Below are positions 12,823 through 23,252 of a stretch of DNA of 64,000 bases, piece after piece (positions within the stretch are counted from its first letter, which is position 1; each line of letters starts with the position of its first letter). The DNA lies in the NCBI GenBank assembly GCA_013350335.1, contig CM023540.1:52762905-52826904 (forward strand), in the 5' to 3' direction. Under the pieces are notes generated by a model. It had not been told where the DNA came from. It was given only the letters and a program-made list of their open reading frames with translations, and did not search any database. The translations under genes were made by a program, and so were the position numbers. This DNA is from Chimonanthus salicifolius (taxonomy: Eukaryota > Streptophyta > Magnoliopsida > Laurales > Calycanthaceae).

Positions 12823-14733
12823 TGTTAGTGCCTTGGCTTGGCCGGTACTCTATATTTGTCAATTCCATGATTCGAAAAGAAGCACTTGTCGAAAGCTTGA
12901 AAACTCAAAATGATCACGAGTAAAGATCATGCTCCACTGGATTAAAGCTCTTCGTTATGGCAATCATAAAACAAGTAATATGGACATAGATGACTTTAGG
13001 TGGTACCCACACCTCAGAGAGGACTATCCCTAGGCTTAGAAAAACAAATGGTTAAAATCATATAAAGCCTAGAGGATGCTTGACAGTGAATTGGAACCCA
13101 ACTTGGAAATATATATTTGGTTTCACTGTCAGCACGACCAGTCTATCTCACCGACCCCTCGGTGCAGTCAGGATCGACTCATCATGGTAAAAAAACTAGT
13201 CGACTCGAATGACATGAGGTTCTGGAACATTAAACTGTCATTCTGGGTTTGTCTCTGATCAAGAGTCTCATATGCACCGACCCCTTGGTGAAAGGTTGAA
13301 ACGACCCCTCGTGGTCAACGACTTCTCGATCAAGATATTGAGTTCTGGAATCCTTAAACTCATGTGGACTCTTAAAGAAATAGACATATCGGCAATCAAA
13401 GACCGATCGAGAGTACCCATTGTAAAGGGTGACAAATCGTTCTGGGTAATAGGTTTCAAGAGTTGAAACTACTGTCAAGCATGTTTTGCACCAGAACGAG
13501 CCTCTCGTATGGACTGACTTCTAGGTACAATAAGTGTCGACCCATCGGCGACAATGACATGTCGACCGAGAAATAATACTACCCTTGGGAGTGCACTTAA
13601 TACACAGCGGTCGGAAATGTAACGGTAACATTTCGAGTTACCGACCTCTTGGTGCGACCGACATGTCGGTACATTACCGTTACTTCAACTGGTTGCCTTC
13701 ACTATATAAACCAACCTTTATGCAACCAATTGGTATCCTTCGGACGGATCAGTTGGACCATCATCTTTATCAGTGAGTTTAACATGGGCCAACAGAAGGA
13801 TCACTATCTCTCTCTTGCTTACACTAGGGGAGTCAAATACAACCAATCAAATGGATTGAGTTGTGAGAGAGAGAGAGGAATGAAGAAAAATCATAAACAA
13901 CCAATCTGATGATTGAGTTTGAAAGTGAGAAGTAGAGGACCATAAACTAGGAAACCTTTGGTAGAACCAATTTTCTTGACACCCTGGACTGTGATTGATA
14001 AACGACGGCTATGAGGAGGAGCATTCGCATACATGGGTGGGTTCTCGAAGAAGCACACATCAGAAAAGAGAGCTTCAACGGCAAGTGCTTCTTGGTTTTA
14101 ATTTTCTTTTAAACCTTTGTTTCAAGGTGGATTAAGGGGAGGTACCCCAAAACCACTGTAAAAAGTTCTGGAGCGGTGTCTCTGTCACAGAGGTTGGTGG
14201 AACTCCTGGCCAAATGGATGTGGAATTCCTATTCGACAGTGGTGGGTGAAATTCCTAGCCGATTGAGTGAGGTGGAATTCATACTCTAATTGTGAGGGTG
14301 TAAGTCCCCACTTAGTTGATTTTGGAGATAACTCAAGGTTGAGCGAGTCCTAATAGTGGATGTAGGTTGGCTAACCGAACCACTTTAAAATGGTCTTGTG
14401 GTGTTTAATCTATGTATGTTTGTATTTAATATTTAAGTACTCTTCTTAACACACATCACTTTGCATATTGATTATCTCATTATACACGTTGCGCACAAGC
14501 ATCGATAATCAAAGTTTATGTAAAGGGTCATAATCTTAATGTGATCACGTAATGAAATTATCACGCTAAAAAATCTTTTGATAAACATTCTGTTGCACTT
14601 TAAATTAAGAAATTTGTAAACACCATTAAAAATGGGATTGACCTATTCAACCTCTTCCTGCCCGCCCCCCCCCCCCCCCCTCTCGTGTAGGGTCAATTAT
14701 GAGGTTCTAGGAGATTAAAGATGGGAACTTTCA
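12823..14733 (+). repeat. copia LTR 3 of chain (1911 bp)
   Basis: Starts TGTTAGTGCCTTGGCTTGG after the polypurine tract and ends GGGAACTTTCA. It has the exact motif CACCGACCCCTCGGTG at 13149-13164, the perfect palindrome ACCGACATGTCGGT near 13659, and a poly-C run near 14664-14678. It is followed not by a primer site but directly by the 3' end of an internal region, so the 5' part of the third internal region has been deleted. Confidence 0.8.
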
Positions 14734-14867
14734 CATAGTCTTCTTTCCATTTGAATATGTACATGTATTTGATGTAATAGTTTTGTATTCAAATGTGATA
14801 TAATAAGGGTGGGATTGTAATTGGGTTAGCTTCTAGGTCTTGTCATGAAATTGACAAAAAGGAAGAT
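14734..14867 (+). mobile_element. 134-bp remnant of a third copia internal region
   Basis: Begins catagtcttctttccatttg and ends gacaaaaaggaagat before TGTTAG. It matches the last ~120 bp of internal region 2 (12722-12822), including the polypurine tract. All of the internal region upstream of this has been lost, leaving two nearly adjacent LTRs. Confidence 0.75.
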
Positions 14868-16736
14868 TGTTAGTGTCCAGGCTTGGCGCAGTCCCTAAGC
14901 TTGTCAATTCCATGACTCAGAAAGAAGCACTTGGCAGAAGCTTGAAGACCCAAGGTGATCAAGAGTGAAGATCATGCTCCACCGAATTAAAGCTCATTGT
15001 TATGGAAATCACAAAATAGGTATTATGGCCATAAATGACTTTAGGTGGTACCCACACCTGAGAGAGGACCATCCCTATTCTTAGTTGAACAAATGGTTAA
15101 ATCATAAAAGCATAGAAAAGAAGCTTCACAGTAAATTAGAACCCAACTTGGAAATATGAATTTGGTTTCACTGTCAGCTCAACCAATCGCTCTCACCGAC
15201 CCCTCGGTGGAGACATGATCGATCCATCGTGGTGAAGGACCGGTCGGCCAGATTGACATAGGTTCCGGAAGATAGAACTGTCATTCTGGGAACGCCTCTG
15301 ACTGAGAGTCTTTTATGTACCGACCCCTAGGTGATAAGCTTAAACGACCCCTCGTGGTCGGCGACTCGTCGGTAAAAGACTTGTCAGTTCTAGGCTATGA
15401 ATTCAAGTGGCCTCTCGAAGAAACAGACATCTTGATATATCAAGACCGATCGAGAGTACCAGGACCGACCCCTCGGTAAAGGGCGACAGGTCATTCTGTG
15501 TATGACAGGTTTCTAGACTTGAAACTACTGTCAGCATGGTGTTGCCCCAGACCGAGCCTCTCATATGGACTGACCTCTTGGTGCCATAACTGTCAACCCA
15601 TCGTGACATCGACATGTCGATCGGGAAAGAATATTATCATTGGGGTGCACTTAATGCACAACGGCCGGGGTTTTAATTGTAACATTTCTAGTCACCGACC
15701 CCTCGGTGCGACAGTCCTGTCGGTATATTACCGTTGCTGCAACTCATTGCCTTATTTATAAATATCAATCTCTATGCCAGTTGACATCCTTTGCCAAATC
15801 AGTTGGACACTCATCATTATTAGTGAGCTTAAACAAGAGCCAACAAAAGGATCACTCTTTCTCTCGTGCTTGAACTTGGGGAATCTAATACAACCAATCA
15901 TATGGATTTAGTTTGTGAGCGAGAGAGGAATGAGAGGATAATAAACTAGGAAAGTTGTGGTACAACCAGTTTCCGTGTCACCTTGGATTGTGATTGCTTT
16001 ACGGCTGCTACAAGGTGGAGTGTCAGCACACATTGGGTGGGATCTTGAAGAAACTCACATCAAGAGATAGAGCTACAAAGGCAAGTGCTTCTTTGTTTTA
16101 TTTTAAAACCTTTTTATCCGAGAGTGGATTAAGGTAAATTGGTTCCGGAACCACTATAAAAATCTAGAGCGTCGTCTCCAGCCAAATGAATATGTGGAAT
16201 TCCTATTCGATTATGGTGAGTGAAATTCCCAACCGATTGAGTGAGGTGGAATTCCTACTCTAATTGTGAGGGTGTAAGTCCCCACTTAGTGAATTTGGGG
16301 ATAACTCAAGGTTGAGTTAGTCCTAACAGTGGATGTATGTTGGCTAACCGAACAACTTTAAATTGGTCTTATGGTGTTTGATCTTTGTGTGTTTGCGTTT
16401 CTTATTTAAGCACTCTTCTCAACACACATCACTTTGCATTTAACTATCTCCATCTGTACATTATGTACAAGCTTTGATAATCAAGTAATATGTAAAAAGA
16501 TCTAAACTCAGTGTGATCGATCAAGTAAGCAACAACAAGTTATCACACTGAACAAGTCTCTTGATTGATATTTCGCTGCATTTAAAATTTAACCAATCAA
16601 GAAATTTGTAAACACCATGGCAAATGGGAATGACTTATTCACCCCTCCCACACCCCCCCCCCCCCCCCCCTCCCCCCCTTTCTCTCCTCCTCTAGGGTCA
16701 ATCATATTGTTATAACGCCAAGCAAAAGGACTTTCA
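14868..16736 (+). repeat. copia LTR 4 of chain (1869 bp)
   Basis: Starts TGTTAGTGTCCAGGCTTGG and ends GGACTTTCA. It contains two exact CACCGACCCCTCGGTG motifs (15194-15209, 15693-15708) and a poly-C run near 16650-16678. The next base enters a gypsy reverse transcriptase fragment on the opposite strand, so this is the right edge of the chain. No matching target duplication was found at the left edge, where LTR 1 is truncated. Confidence 0.8.
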
Positions 16737-17830
16737 TCCACGATAAACTTACGGTAGTATCCCGCGAGACCTAGAAACCTTCTGATCTCTGTGACGTTCA
16801 GAGGTGGTTTCCAATCTTTCACCGCAGCTACCTTTGTCGGGTCCATTGCTATCCCTTCTGTTGTCACTATGTGTCCCAAGAAGTTGACTTTAGACAACTA
16901 GAATTCACATTTACTTGCCTTGGCAAACAATTTGTTGTTTCTCAAGGTATCCAAGACAATCTACAAGTGTTCGGCATGTTTTTTTTCACTTTTGGAGTAG
17001 ATGAGAATGTCATCTATGAATACAATCACAAACTTGTCCAAGTAGGGAAAGAAGATCTAATTCATTAAGTCCATATAGACTACCGGTGCATTTGTCAATC
17101 CGAAGAGCATCACCACATATTCATATAACCCGTATCTGGTTCTAAATGTTGTCTTTTCTATATCCACTTCTTTGACCCTGATCTGATGATAACCTAACAT
17201 GATGTCTATCTTGGAGAAGTGAGTAGATCCTCTCAGCTGATCAAATAAGTCATCAATCTTTAGCAGAGAATATTTGTTCTTGATTGTGACTTGACTGAGG
17301 CGCCAATAATCCATACACATTCTTAGGGAGCCATCTTTCTTCCTTTTTTTTTGAATGGTAAAGATAAGATTTCATTGAATAAGAAGAAAAATAAGAAGAT
17401 TTACAAGGTCTAAAAGACTTAGACCCAACAAAACAAAAGAAAAGCAAAATAACATCAAAAGTACACTAAATATTATCCCCCTTGTAGCCACCTTTCTTTT
17501 TGACAAACAATGCAGGTGCTCCCTATGATGAAATGCTATGTCGGATGAACTCCAATCAAAGTAGCTCATCAATTTGTTTCTTTAGTTCGAAAATTTCTAC
17601 TGGTGCCATCTTTAATGTGGGAGTGACACAGGTGCAGTGCCAGGGAACAATTTGATTTCAAAATCAATCTCCTGCTTGGGAGGTAAACCTAGAAGTTCTG
17701 CTAGAAAGACATCAGCATAGTCTTTCACTACTACCAGTATGGTGAAGACGGGTGAATCTTCCAATCTGATGTTGTTTAACAGAACCCATCCTACTTCATC
17801 TTGAGGCATTCCACATATGGACATTTTCTG
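16737..17830 (-). pseudogene. Ty3/gypsy (chromovirus-type) reverse transcriptase fragment
   Basis: Minus-strand translation gives, in order, a pre-RT stretch (DYADVFLAELLGLPPKQEI, PGTAPVS), the RT core ([38 protein letters not shown]) and the RT end ([32 protein letters not shown]). These match plant chromoviruses of the Tekay/Del type. The frame is broken by a LINE insertion (17342-17485) and by frameshifts. RNase H and integrase are missing: the fragment stops where the copia chain begins. It cannot encode a working enzyme. Confidence 0.85.
17342..17485 (-). mobile_element. 5'-truncated LINE 3' end inserted in gypsy RT
   Basis: On the minus strand the 144 bp ends AATGAAATCTTATCTTTACC...AAAAAAAAA, the usual 3' tail of plant L1-type LINEs. 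It is flanked by a 13-bp duplication, AGCCATCTTTCTT (17329-17341) and AGCCACCTTTCTT (17486-17498), with one mismatch. Removing it rejoins the RT sequence at the KKDGS motif just before RMCMDYW. This is a textbook target-primed insertion. Confidence 0.8.
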
Positions 17831-18557
17831 TGTGTAAGAATCAAAGGGAAAGTGACGGCTCAAAAAGGGGAAAACGACTTTAGTCGATGCTAGTTTTTTT
17901 TTTCCTTCTTCTTCTGCTACTACTAGCAGATGTACAAAAATAAAAAGAAAAAGATCAGAAGAAAATGAAGGAAAGGAAAATAAGACAGACTGGCGAAAGA
18001 GAGAGAGAAAGGAGGGAGAAGGAGCCCACTGTTTTTTTTTTCCTTTCTCCCTCTTCCATTCCACTGCTCCAGCATTTAAATAAAGGAAAGGTTGGCTTTC
18101 AACCAACCACGTTGCACTCCTATAGTTTGTAGATTCATAGGTTTAATATTTATCTTCTTAAGATATGTATAATATTTTATTATTAACTTCTTTTAACTAA
18201 TGCATTTTATGTCCTTTGTTAAGTTTAAGCATTCTAGGGTCCCACTAAGTTAATCTAAATAGTCCACTAGGTCAGATATTAATTAATAAACATAGTATTA
18301 AATTTCGGAGAAAAAACTCAATCGAAAACTCAGTGTTTTAATGGAAAAACATCGATTTGACAAAATTTCTTAATTTTAAATAATCTCTCGGAGAAAATCT
18401 AATTTTATTTATTAGATATATTAGATTAGTCTGATAAAAACATTCTAAAGTTTTAAAGTATTTCGGAGTAAAAAATCACTCCATCTAAGTGACAGAATAT
18501 TCGATGGCTCACATTTCTCGATATAAAATAACTATTAAAAACTTGATATTTTGGAAA

Positions 18558-19675
18558 GGGAGCACTTACACACCCCCGGAAAATCTGCCTCTACACACCC
18601 GAATTCGAATTTTCGGGTGAAATTACAATTCTGCCCCCGCCTTTCCATTCATTCGAATGAATACCCAGTTCATTTTGGATTCATTCGAATGAATGGGCTG
18701 AACAGTAACACGGAATACTGTTCAGCCCGATCATTCGAATGCCCAGTCATACGAATCCGCCGAATGGATTCATTCGAATGAATGCCCAGTTCATCTTGGC
18801 ATTCATTCGAATGAATCCATTCATTCGAATGACTGGGTATTCATTCGAATGAATGGGCTGAACAGTAACATGGAATACTGTTCAGTCCGATCATTCGAAT
18901 GAATACCCAGACGAATCCGCTGAATGGATTCATTCGAATGACTGGGAATTCATTCGAATGAATGGGCTGAATAGTATTCCGTGTTACTGTTCAGCCCGAT
19001 CATTCGAATGCCTAGTCGCATACATAGCATTCATTCGAATGAATCAGATGATTCATTCGAATGAATGTATCAGAGGCTGCCACAGAATGACAGTCCCTCT
19101 GGTTCAGCTGATTCATTCGAATGAATCAACTGTTTGAAGGCATTCATTCGAATGAATGGGCTGATTCATTCGAATGAATGCTTGGACTGTCATTCTCAGG
19201 CAGTCTCTGATGCATTCATTCGAATGAATCAGCCCATTCATTCGAATGAATGCCTTCAAACAGCTGATTCATTCGAATGATTGGGCTGATTCATTCAAAT
19301 GAATGGCCTGGACTGCCATTCTCAGGCAGTCTCTGATGCATTCATTCGAATGAATCAGACCATTCATTCGAATGAATCAGCTGTTTGAAGGCATTCATTC
19401 GAATGAATGGGATGATTCATTCGAATGAATGCCTGGACTGTCATTCTCAGGCAGTCTCTGATGCATTCATTCGAATGAATCAGACCATTCATTCGAATGA
19501 ATTCCTTCAAACGTGCATTCATTCGAATGAATGGGATGATTCATTCGAATGAATGCATCCCTGTGAATGGCAGTCCAGGCATTCATTCGAATGAATCAGC
19601 CCATTCATTCGAATGAATGTACGTTTTCAAAGCATTCATTCTAATGAATGGGATGATTCATTCGAATGGATGGAA
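18558..19675 (+). repeat. MULE left TIR, palindrome array
   Basis: The outer ~85 bp are unique (GGGAGCACTTAC...TCTGCCTCTACACACCC...GTGAAATTACAATTCTGCCCC). Inside this are 30 exact copies of the 10-bp palindrome CATTCGAATG, most within CATTCATTCGAATGAATG, with spacers such as ctgtttgaagg and gactgtcattctcaggcagtctctgatg. It also holds GGGCTGAACAGTA...TACTGTTCAGCCC hairpins (8-bp loop) near 18696. The array runs up to the TATA box of the transposase. Confidence 0.9.
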
Positions 19676-19679
19676 CTTA

Positions 19680-19688
19680 TATATAAAT
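19680..19688 (+). promoter_or_regulatory. Candidate TATA box of the MULE transposase
   Basis: TATATAAAT sits at the inner end of the left TIR, about 550 bp before the transposase start codon. A CT-rich leader (ccctctccctctcccttctccc) follows. A leader intron is possible, since a GTAAGT donor lies at 20162, but the acceptor is not certain. Confidence 0.5.
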
Positions 19689-20237
19689 CGATCCACGAAA
19701 TTTCATTCCATTCAAAACCCTAAACCGTCGTTTCCCTCTCCCTCTCCCTCTCCCTTCTCCCTTGAACCCCTTTTCAATCCCTTCTACCTTAAAACTTAAA
19801 CCTTGCAGAAACACCCTCTTTTCACCCTTAAACCCCTTTTGCAAAGACTTCTCCCTACAACCTCATTCTTAACCCCGTTTTCAACTCTCTTTTCAATCCC
19901 AAACCCTTGAACCCCATTTCAATCCCAAACCCTTATATCCCATTTTGAACCACCGTTTTCAAAGACCTAACCCTAAAACCCCATTTTCAGCCCCCCTTTT
20001 TAATCCCAAAACATTGAACCCCTTTTAAATCCCAAACCCTTAAAAAAAATCAATCCCATTTTCAAACCCCATTTTCAACACAGTCACTCTTTGAATCTCT
20101 TACCTCGGGTTGAAGTTGTGTCTCTCAAGCTAGTGTCTGGATCTCGTATATCGAATCGAAGGTAAGTCTTATCTCAGTTTTTTTCTAGAAATCATTATTG
20201 TTAGTGTTTTGGAGGTAGGTTTAAATCCTCAAGTGGC

Positions 20238-22421
20238 ATGGAATTTGTTGAGGGATGTTTTGAAAGTCGTGAAGACCTTATAAATTATGTTAAGAATATA
20301 GCTCTTGAACAAGGATTTGTATGTACGATAAAGAGGTCATGTAAAAAAGAAAATAAATTAGTCCTTGGCTGCGATAGAGGAGGTAAATACCGCAACACGG
20401 TTAGCTTGGATGGCGATGACAGAAAGAGGAAAGCATACTCTCGCCAATGTAATTGTCCTTTTGAAGTTAAAGGAAAACAGATTATTGATGGGTCATGGAA
20501 GTTGACCATAAAGAATTTGGAGCACAATCATGATATATCGGATGTATTATTAGGTCATCCAAGTACAAGATGTTTTTCAGATTCTGAGAAAAGAATGATC
20601 ATTGAAATGAGAAGTAGCAATATACCACCACGGCAAATTTTGACGACTCTTAGAAATCAAAATCCAGATATTGGAATATGAGCGGCTGATTTGTACAACT
20701 TTTGTTCTGCGATTCTGAAAGAGCAATTAAGGGGTCGAAGTACAATTGAAGCTTTGATAGAAGATCTTCAACAAGGTGGTTATCAATACTTTATTGACTA
20801 TGTCAGTGATGGTCATCTATCCCATCTCTTTTTCGCACATCCGAAGTCAATTTTTCTTACCGACAGATACCATAATGTGTTGCTGATGGATTGCACGTAC
20901 AAAACCAACAGATATCATATGCCATTGCTTCATATCGTAGGTGTGACAAGTTTCAATAAGAATTTCTGCTCATGTTTTACATTTCTAAGAAATGAGAAAT
21001 TTGAAGATTACATATAGGCATTACAGATGTTTAAAAAGGTCTTCGGAGTGCAGCATGATCAACAAGTTCTTTTGACTGATAGAGAATTGGCGTTAAAGAA
21101 TGCCATTGATTTGGAGTTCCCTAATGCTGTACATATTTTGTGTTCTTGGCATATCAACAAGAATATTGTCACTCGTTGTAAACCTTTGTTTAAGAAAATC
21201 GAAGACTGGAATGCATTTTTTACCGAATGGAATTGCCTGATTGAGTCCCCAACTGAAGAAGCATTCAATACAGCGTTTGAGGCATTCAAACAAAATTTTA
21301 GAGATGATTCGCAGGCAGTGAACTACTTAACAAGGACATGGATCCCACATAGAAAACAATTTGTGAAGGCATGGATCGGATGGAGTTTACATTTTAAGAA
21401 TCGAGCTACTTCAAGGGTTGAGGGTGCACATGCTATTCTGAAAAGTTATATATCTACATCTACAGATGATCTATATGTTGTCAGAAGAAAGATAGCCCAT
21501 GTCATTGAAAATCAATTTGAAGAGTTCAAGATTCAACTTGAGGATGAGAAGATTCGGTTTGCATGTGATGTGTCTATTCCTTTCTTTGATGAATTGAAGG
21601 GCAAAGTTTCTCATTTCGCAATGAATGAGGTTTACAACCAATATGATATGGTTATGAACCGATCATTTTCACCCATTTGTACGGAAGAGTTTACAGCTTC
21701 AATGGGCATACCGTGTGCGCACAAAATGCAATGGATGGACAAATTATATTTGGATGACATACACCCACAATGGAGAATAGACTTAATCTCATTGGCCGAC
21801 TTGAGGATTGAAAGGAGGAGCTCTGGGGATGTATTAGATGTACACTTTGAAGGTATTAAGAACAAATATGGACATTTGTCTTCGTATGATCAAGAGATGC
21901 TCCTAAATCATCTTCAAAATCTTGCCATCCATGATAAGCCAGTCAGTCACCCTATTATGCAATATTCTAGAGGACGTCATCCAGGTTCAAGGAATTCATC
22001 ACAGGGCCAAACATCTACACGTCGAGATCCTTCTGCATTTGAGATTGTAGAGAATCAACTAAATGGAAGGAGACGTGGGTTGCAAAATACTGGTTATACG
22101 AGGAGAGCTTGTCAGAATAGGCCACCTTCTTCACAGGCATCTACGAGTGTAGATTTAAATGCTGATTATAATGTAGGTGATTTCATTATATCACAAACAG
22201 CGAGTTTTCCACAGGATAGTGGATTTTACAACTTTGGTGACGATTCAACATATAACTCTACAGAAATGACCGAAGTAAGTTCATTCCTTAAAGAGCTTAT
22301 ATGTATTTACCAATCGACATATAACTTTTCCATATGTTCTAATGTCATTTTTTTAAATGTTATGCAGTGGTCTGGTGATCTTAGAGATAATGACGATTTC
22401 TTGCAATGGTGGAATCAATGA
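20238..22421 (+). pseudogene. MULE transposase with FAR1 domain, two in-frame stops
   Basis: One continuous frame of 727 codons runs from ATG (MEFVEGCFES) to TGA, interrupted only by TGA at 20679-20681 and TAG at 21015-21017. Residues ~6-100 form a FAR1/WRKY-GCM1-type zinc domain (CNCPFEV...NLEHNHDIS). The MULE DDE core follows: LLMDCTYKTNRYHMPLL (first D), VLLTDRELALKN (second D), LCSWHINKN (the usual C..H), and TSRVEGAHAILK (catalytic E). A SWIM-like end (FTASMGIPCAH) has lost part of its first Cys pair. The TAG falls where relatives have Trp (EDYIxALQMF), consistent with a TGG-to-TAG mutation. The product would bind TIRs and cut and paste the element in the nucleus. A GTAAGT...TGCAG intron lies near the 3' end. 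As it stands it encodes only truncated proteins. Confidence 0.9.
22275..22367 (+). other. Predicted intron in the transposase 3' end
   Basis: The donor GTAAGT follows STEMTE and the acceptor TTATGCAG precedes WSGDLRDNDDFLQWW. The 93-bp length is a multiple of three and has no stop, so the frame stays open whether or not it is spliced. The segment is T-rich and hydrophobic when translated, unlike its neighbours, which supports it being an intron. Confidence 0.6.
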
Positions 22422-22745
22422 AGTGAAGATAGGAGTGTCAATAGCTTAATTTTAAGTTAGGAATGCTCTTGAATGTACTCTCTTTTATATTAAGCATGGT
22501 CTTGAACGGCTTCCGATTGAAGTAGACATATTCCGATTTTTAAGTTGGGAATGCTCTTGAATGCTCTTGTCAGCTTGAATGTATTCATTTTAAGTGGAAT
22601 ATTTAAATGCTAATTTAGTTCAAAATAACATTTTTAAAGTAACGACACAATTCACGATGAGCAGGAGATAAATAATATAACATGTTCATTCAAAATATGA
22701 ATTTTACATCTGTTTTACATGTCAATAAAAAAGAAAAAAAGTACA
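22422..22745. other. MULE intergenic segment between convergent frames
   Basis: AT-rich spacer between the transposase stop and the end of the opposite-strand repeat frame. It presumably holds 3' UTR and polyadenylation signals of both (an AATAAA occurs at about 22724 on the plus strand). It contains a short direct repeat of aatgctcttgaatg. Nothing else is seen. Confidence 0.4.
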
Positions 22746-23252
22746 TCAAAGACAAATAATATCCGGATCAGAGGTAGAAGGTGAGGCAGGTGAAGCAGCA
22801 GGAGGTGCATCAGGAGGTGCAATAGGTGGTGTAGCATGAGGTGCAGCAGGTGGTGCATCAGGAGGTGCAGTAGGAGGTGCAGCAGATGGTGCAGCAGGAG
22901 GTGCAGCAGGTGGCGCAGCAGGAGGTGCAGCATGAGGTGCAGCAGGAGGTGCAGCAGGTGGTGCAGCAGGAGGTGCAGCAGGAGGTGCAGCAGGTGGGGC
23001 AGCAGGTGGTGCAACAGGAAGTGCAGCAGGTGGGGCAGCAGGAGGTGCAGCAGGTGGTGCATGAACTGGAGGTGCAGCAGGTGGTGCAGGAGGTGGTGCA
23101 GCAGGAGGTGCACCAGGTGGTATATGACCTAGAGGTACATATGGAATAAGTGCAGTCTGACGAGAACGGGGGCGAGAAACTGCTGGTGCTCTACTATGAA
23201 CAGAATGAATCATCCCATTCATTCGAATGAATGCTTGAAAACGTGCATTCAT
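22746..23252 (-). CDS. Proline/alanine-repeat frame inside the MULE
   Basis: The 168-codon minus-strand frame starts inside the right TIR (MNARFQAFIRMNGMIHS). It then has a basic Arg/Ser stretch (RAPAVSRPRSRQTA), about 115 residues of AAPP-type repeats, and a tail SPSTSDPDIICL. The repeat is a 12-bp DNA minisatellite (ggtgcagcagga), which keeps all frames open: two other long frames cross it and are artefacts. It could be a captured host fragment that expanded, or a TIR-driven non-coding transcript. It matches no known transposon protein that I recognise. Coding status is uncertain. Confidence 0.3.
   Translation of the reverse strand: MNARFQAFIRMNGMIHSVHSRAPAVSRPRSRQTALIPYVPLGHIPPGAPPAAPPPAPPAAPPVHAPPAAPPAAPPAALPVAPPAAPPAAPPAAPPAAPPAAPPAAPHAAPPAAPPAAPPAAPSAAPPTAPPDAPPAAPHATPPIAPPDAPPAASPASPSTSDPDIICL
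22780..23135. repeat. 12-bp-period minisatellite (GCA/GGT/GGA)
   Basis: About 29 imperfect units of ggtgcagcagga and ggtgcagcaggt, with scattered single-base variants (cat for cag, ggg for gga). GC content is far above the flanking AT-rich DNA. Confidence 0.85.

Larger units (their letters stand above)
2388..16736 (+). mobile_element. Tandem chain of SIRE-like copia elements sharing LTRs
   Basis: Four LTRs in the same orientation (2388-3651 truncated, 7423-9285, 12823-14733, 14868-16736) are separated by two homologous internal regions of 3.5-3.8 kb and one 134-bp remnant. LTRs start TGTTAGTG and end ACTTTCA. tRNA-Met-type primer sites (TGGTATCAGAGC) follow LTRs 1 and 2, and a polypurine tract precedes LTR 3. 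The tail motif aaattgacaaaaggggagaTTGTTAG is typical of SIRE/Maximus copia elements. No copia gag-pol can be read in either internal region, so this is a non-autonomous family. LTR-internal-LTR-internal-LTR chains are what unequal recombination between LTR retrotransposon copies produces. Confidence 0.8.

Noticed and set aside
17612..18106. Full 164-codon minus-strand frame as one protein
   Set aside because: Only its last ~70 codons match gypsy pol; the N-terminal part is CT-rich LTR/leader sequence read through.
18640..19670. CRISPR-like regularly repeated palindromes
   Set aside because: Spacers are repeated, variable in length and the region is a transposon TIR in plant DNA; no cas genes.
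22836..23149. Two plus-strand frames of Cys/Arg/Trp or Gln/Val repeats
   Set aside because: Both are other-frame readings of the 12-bp minisatellite.
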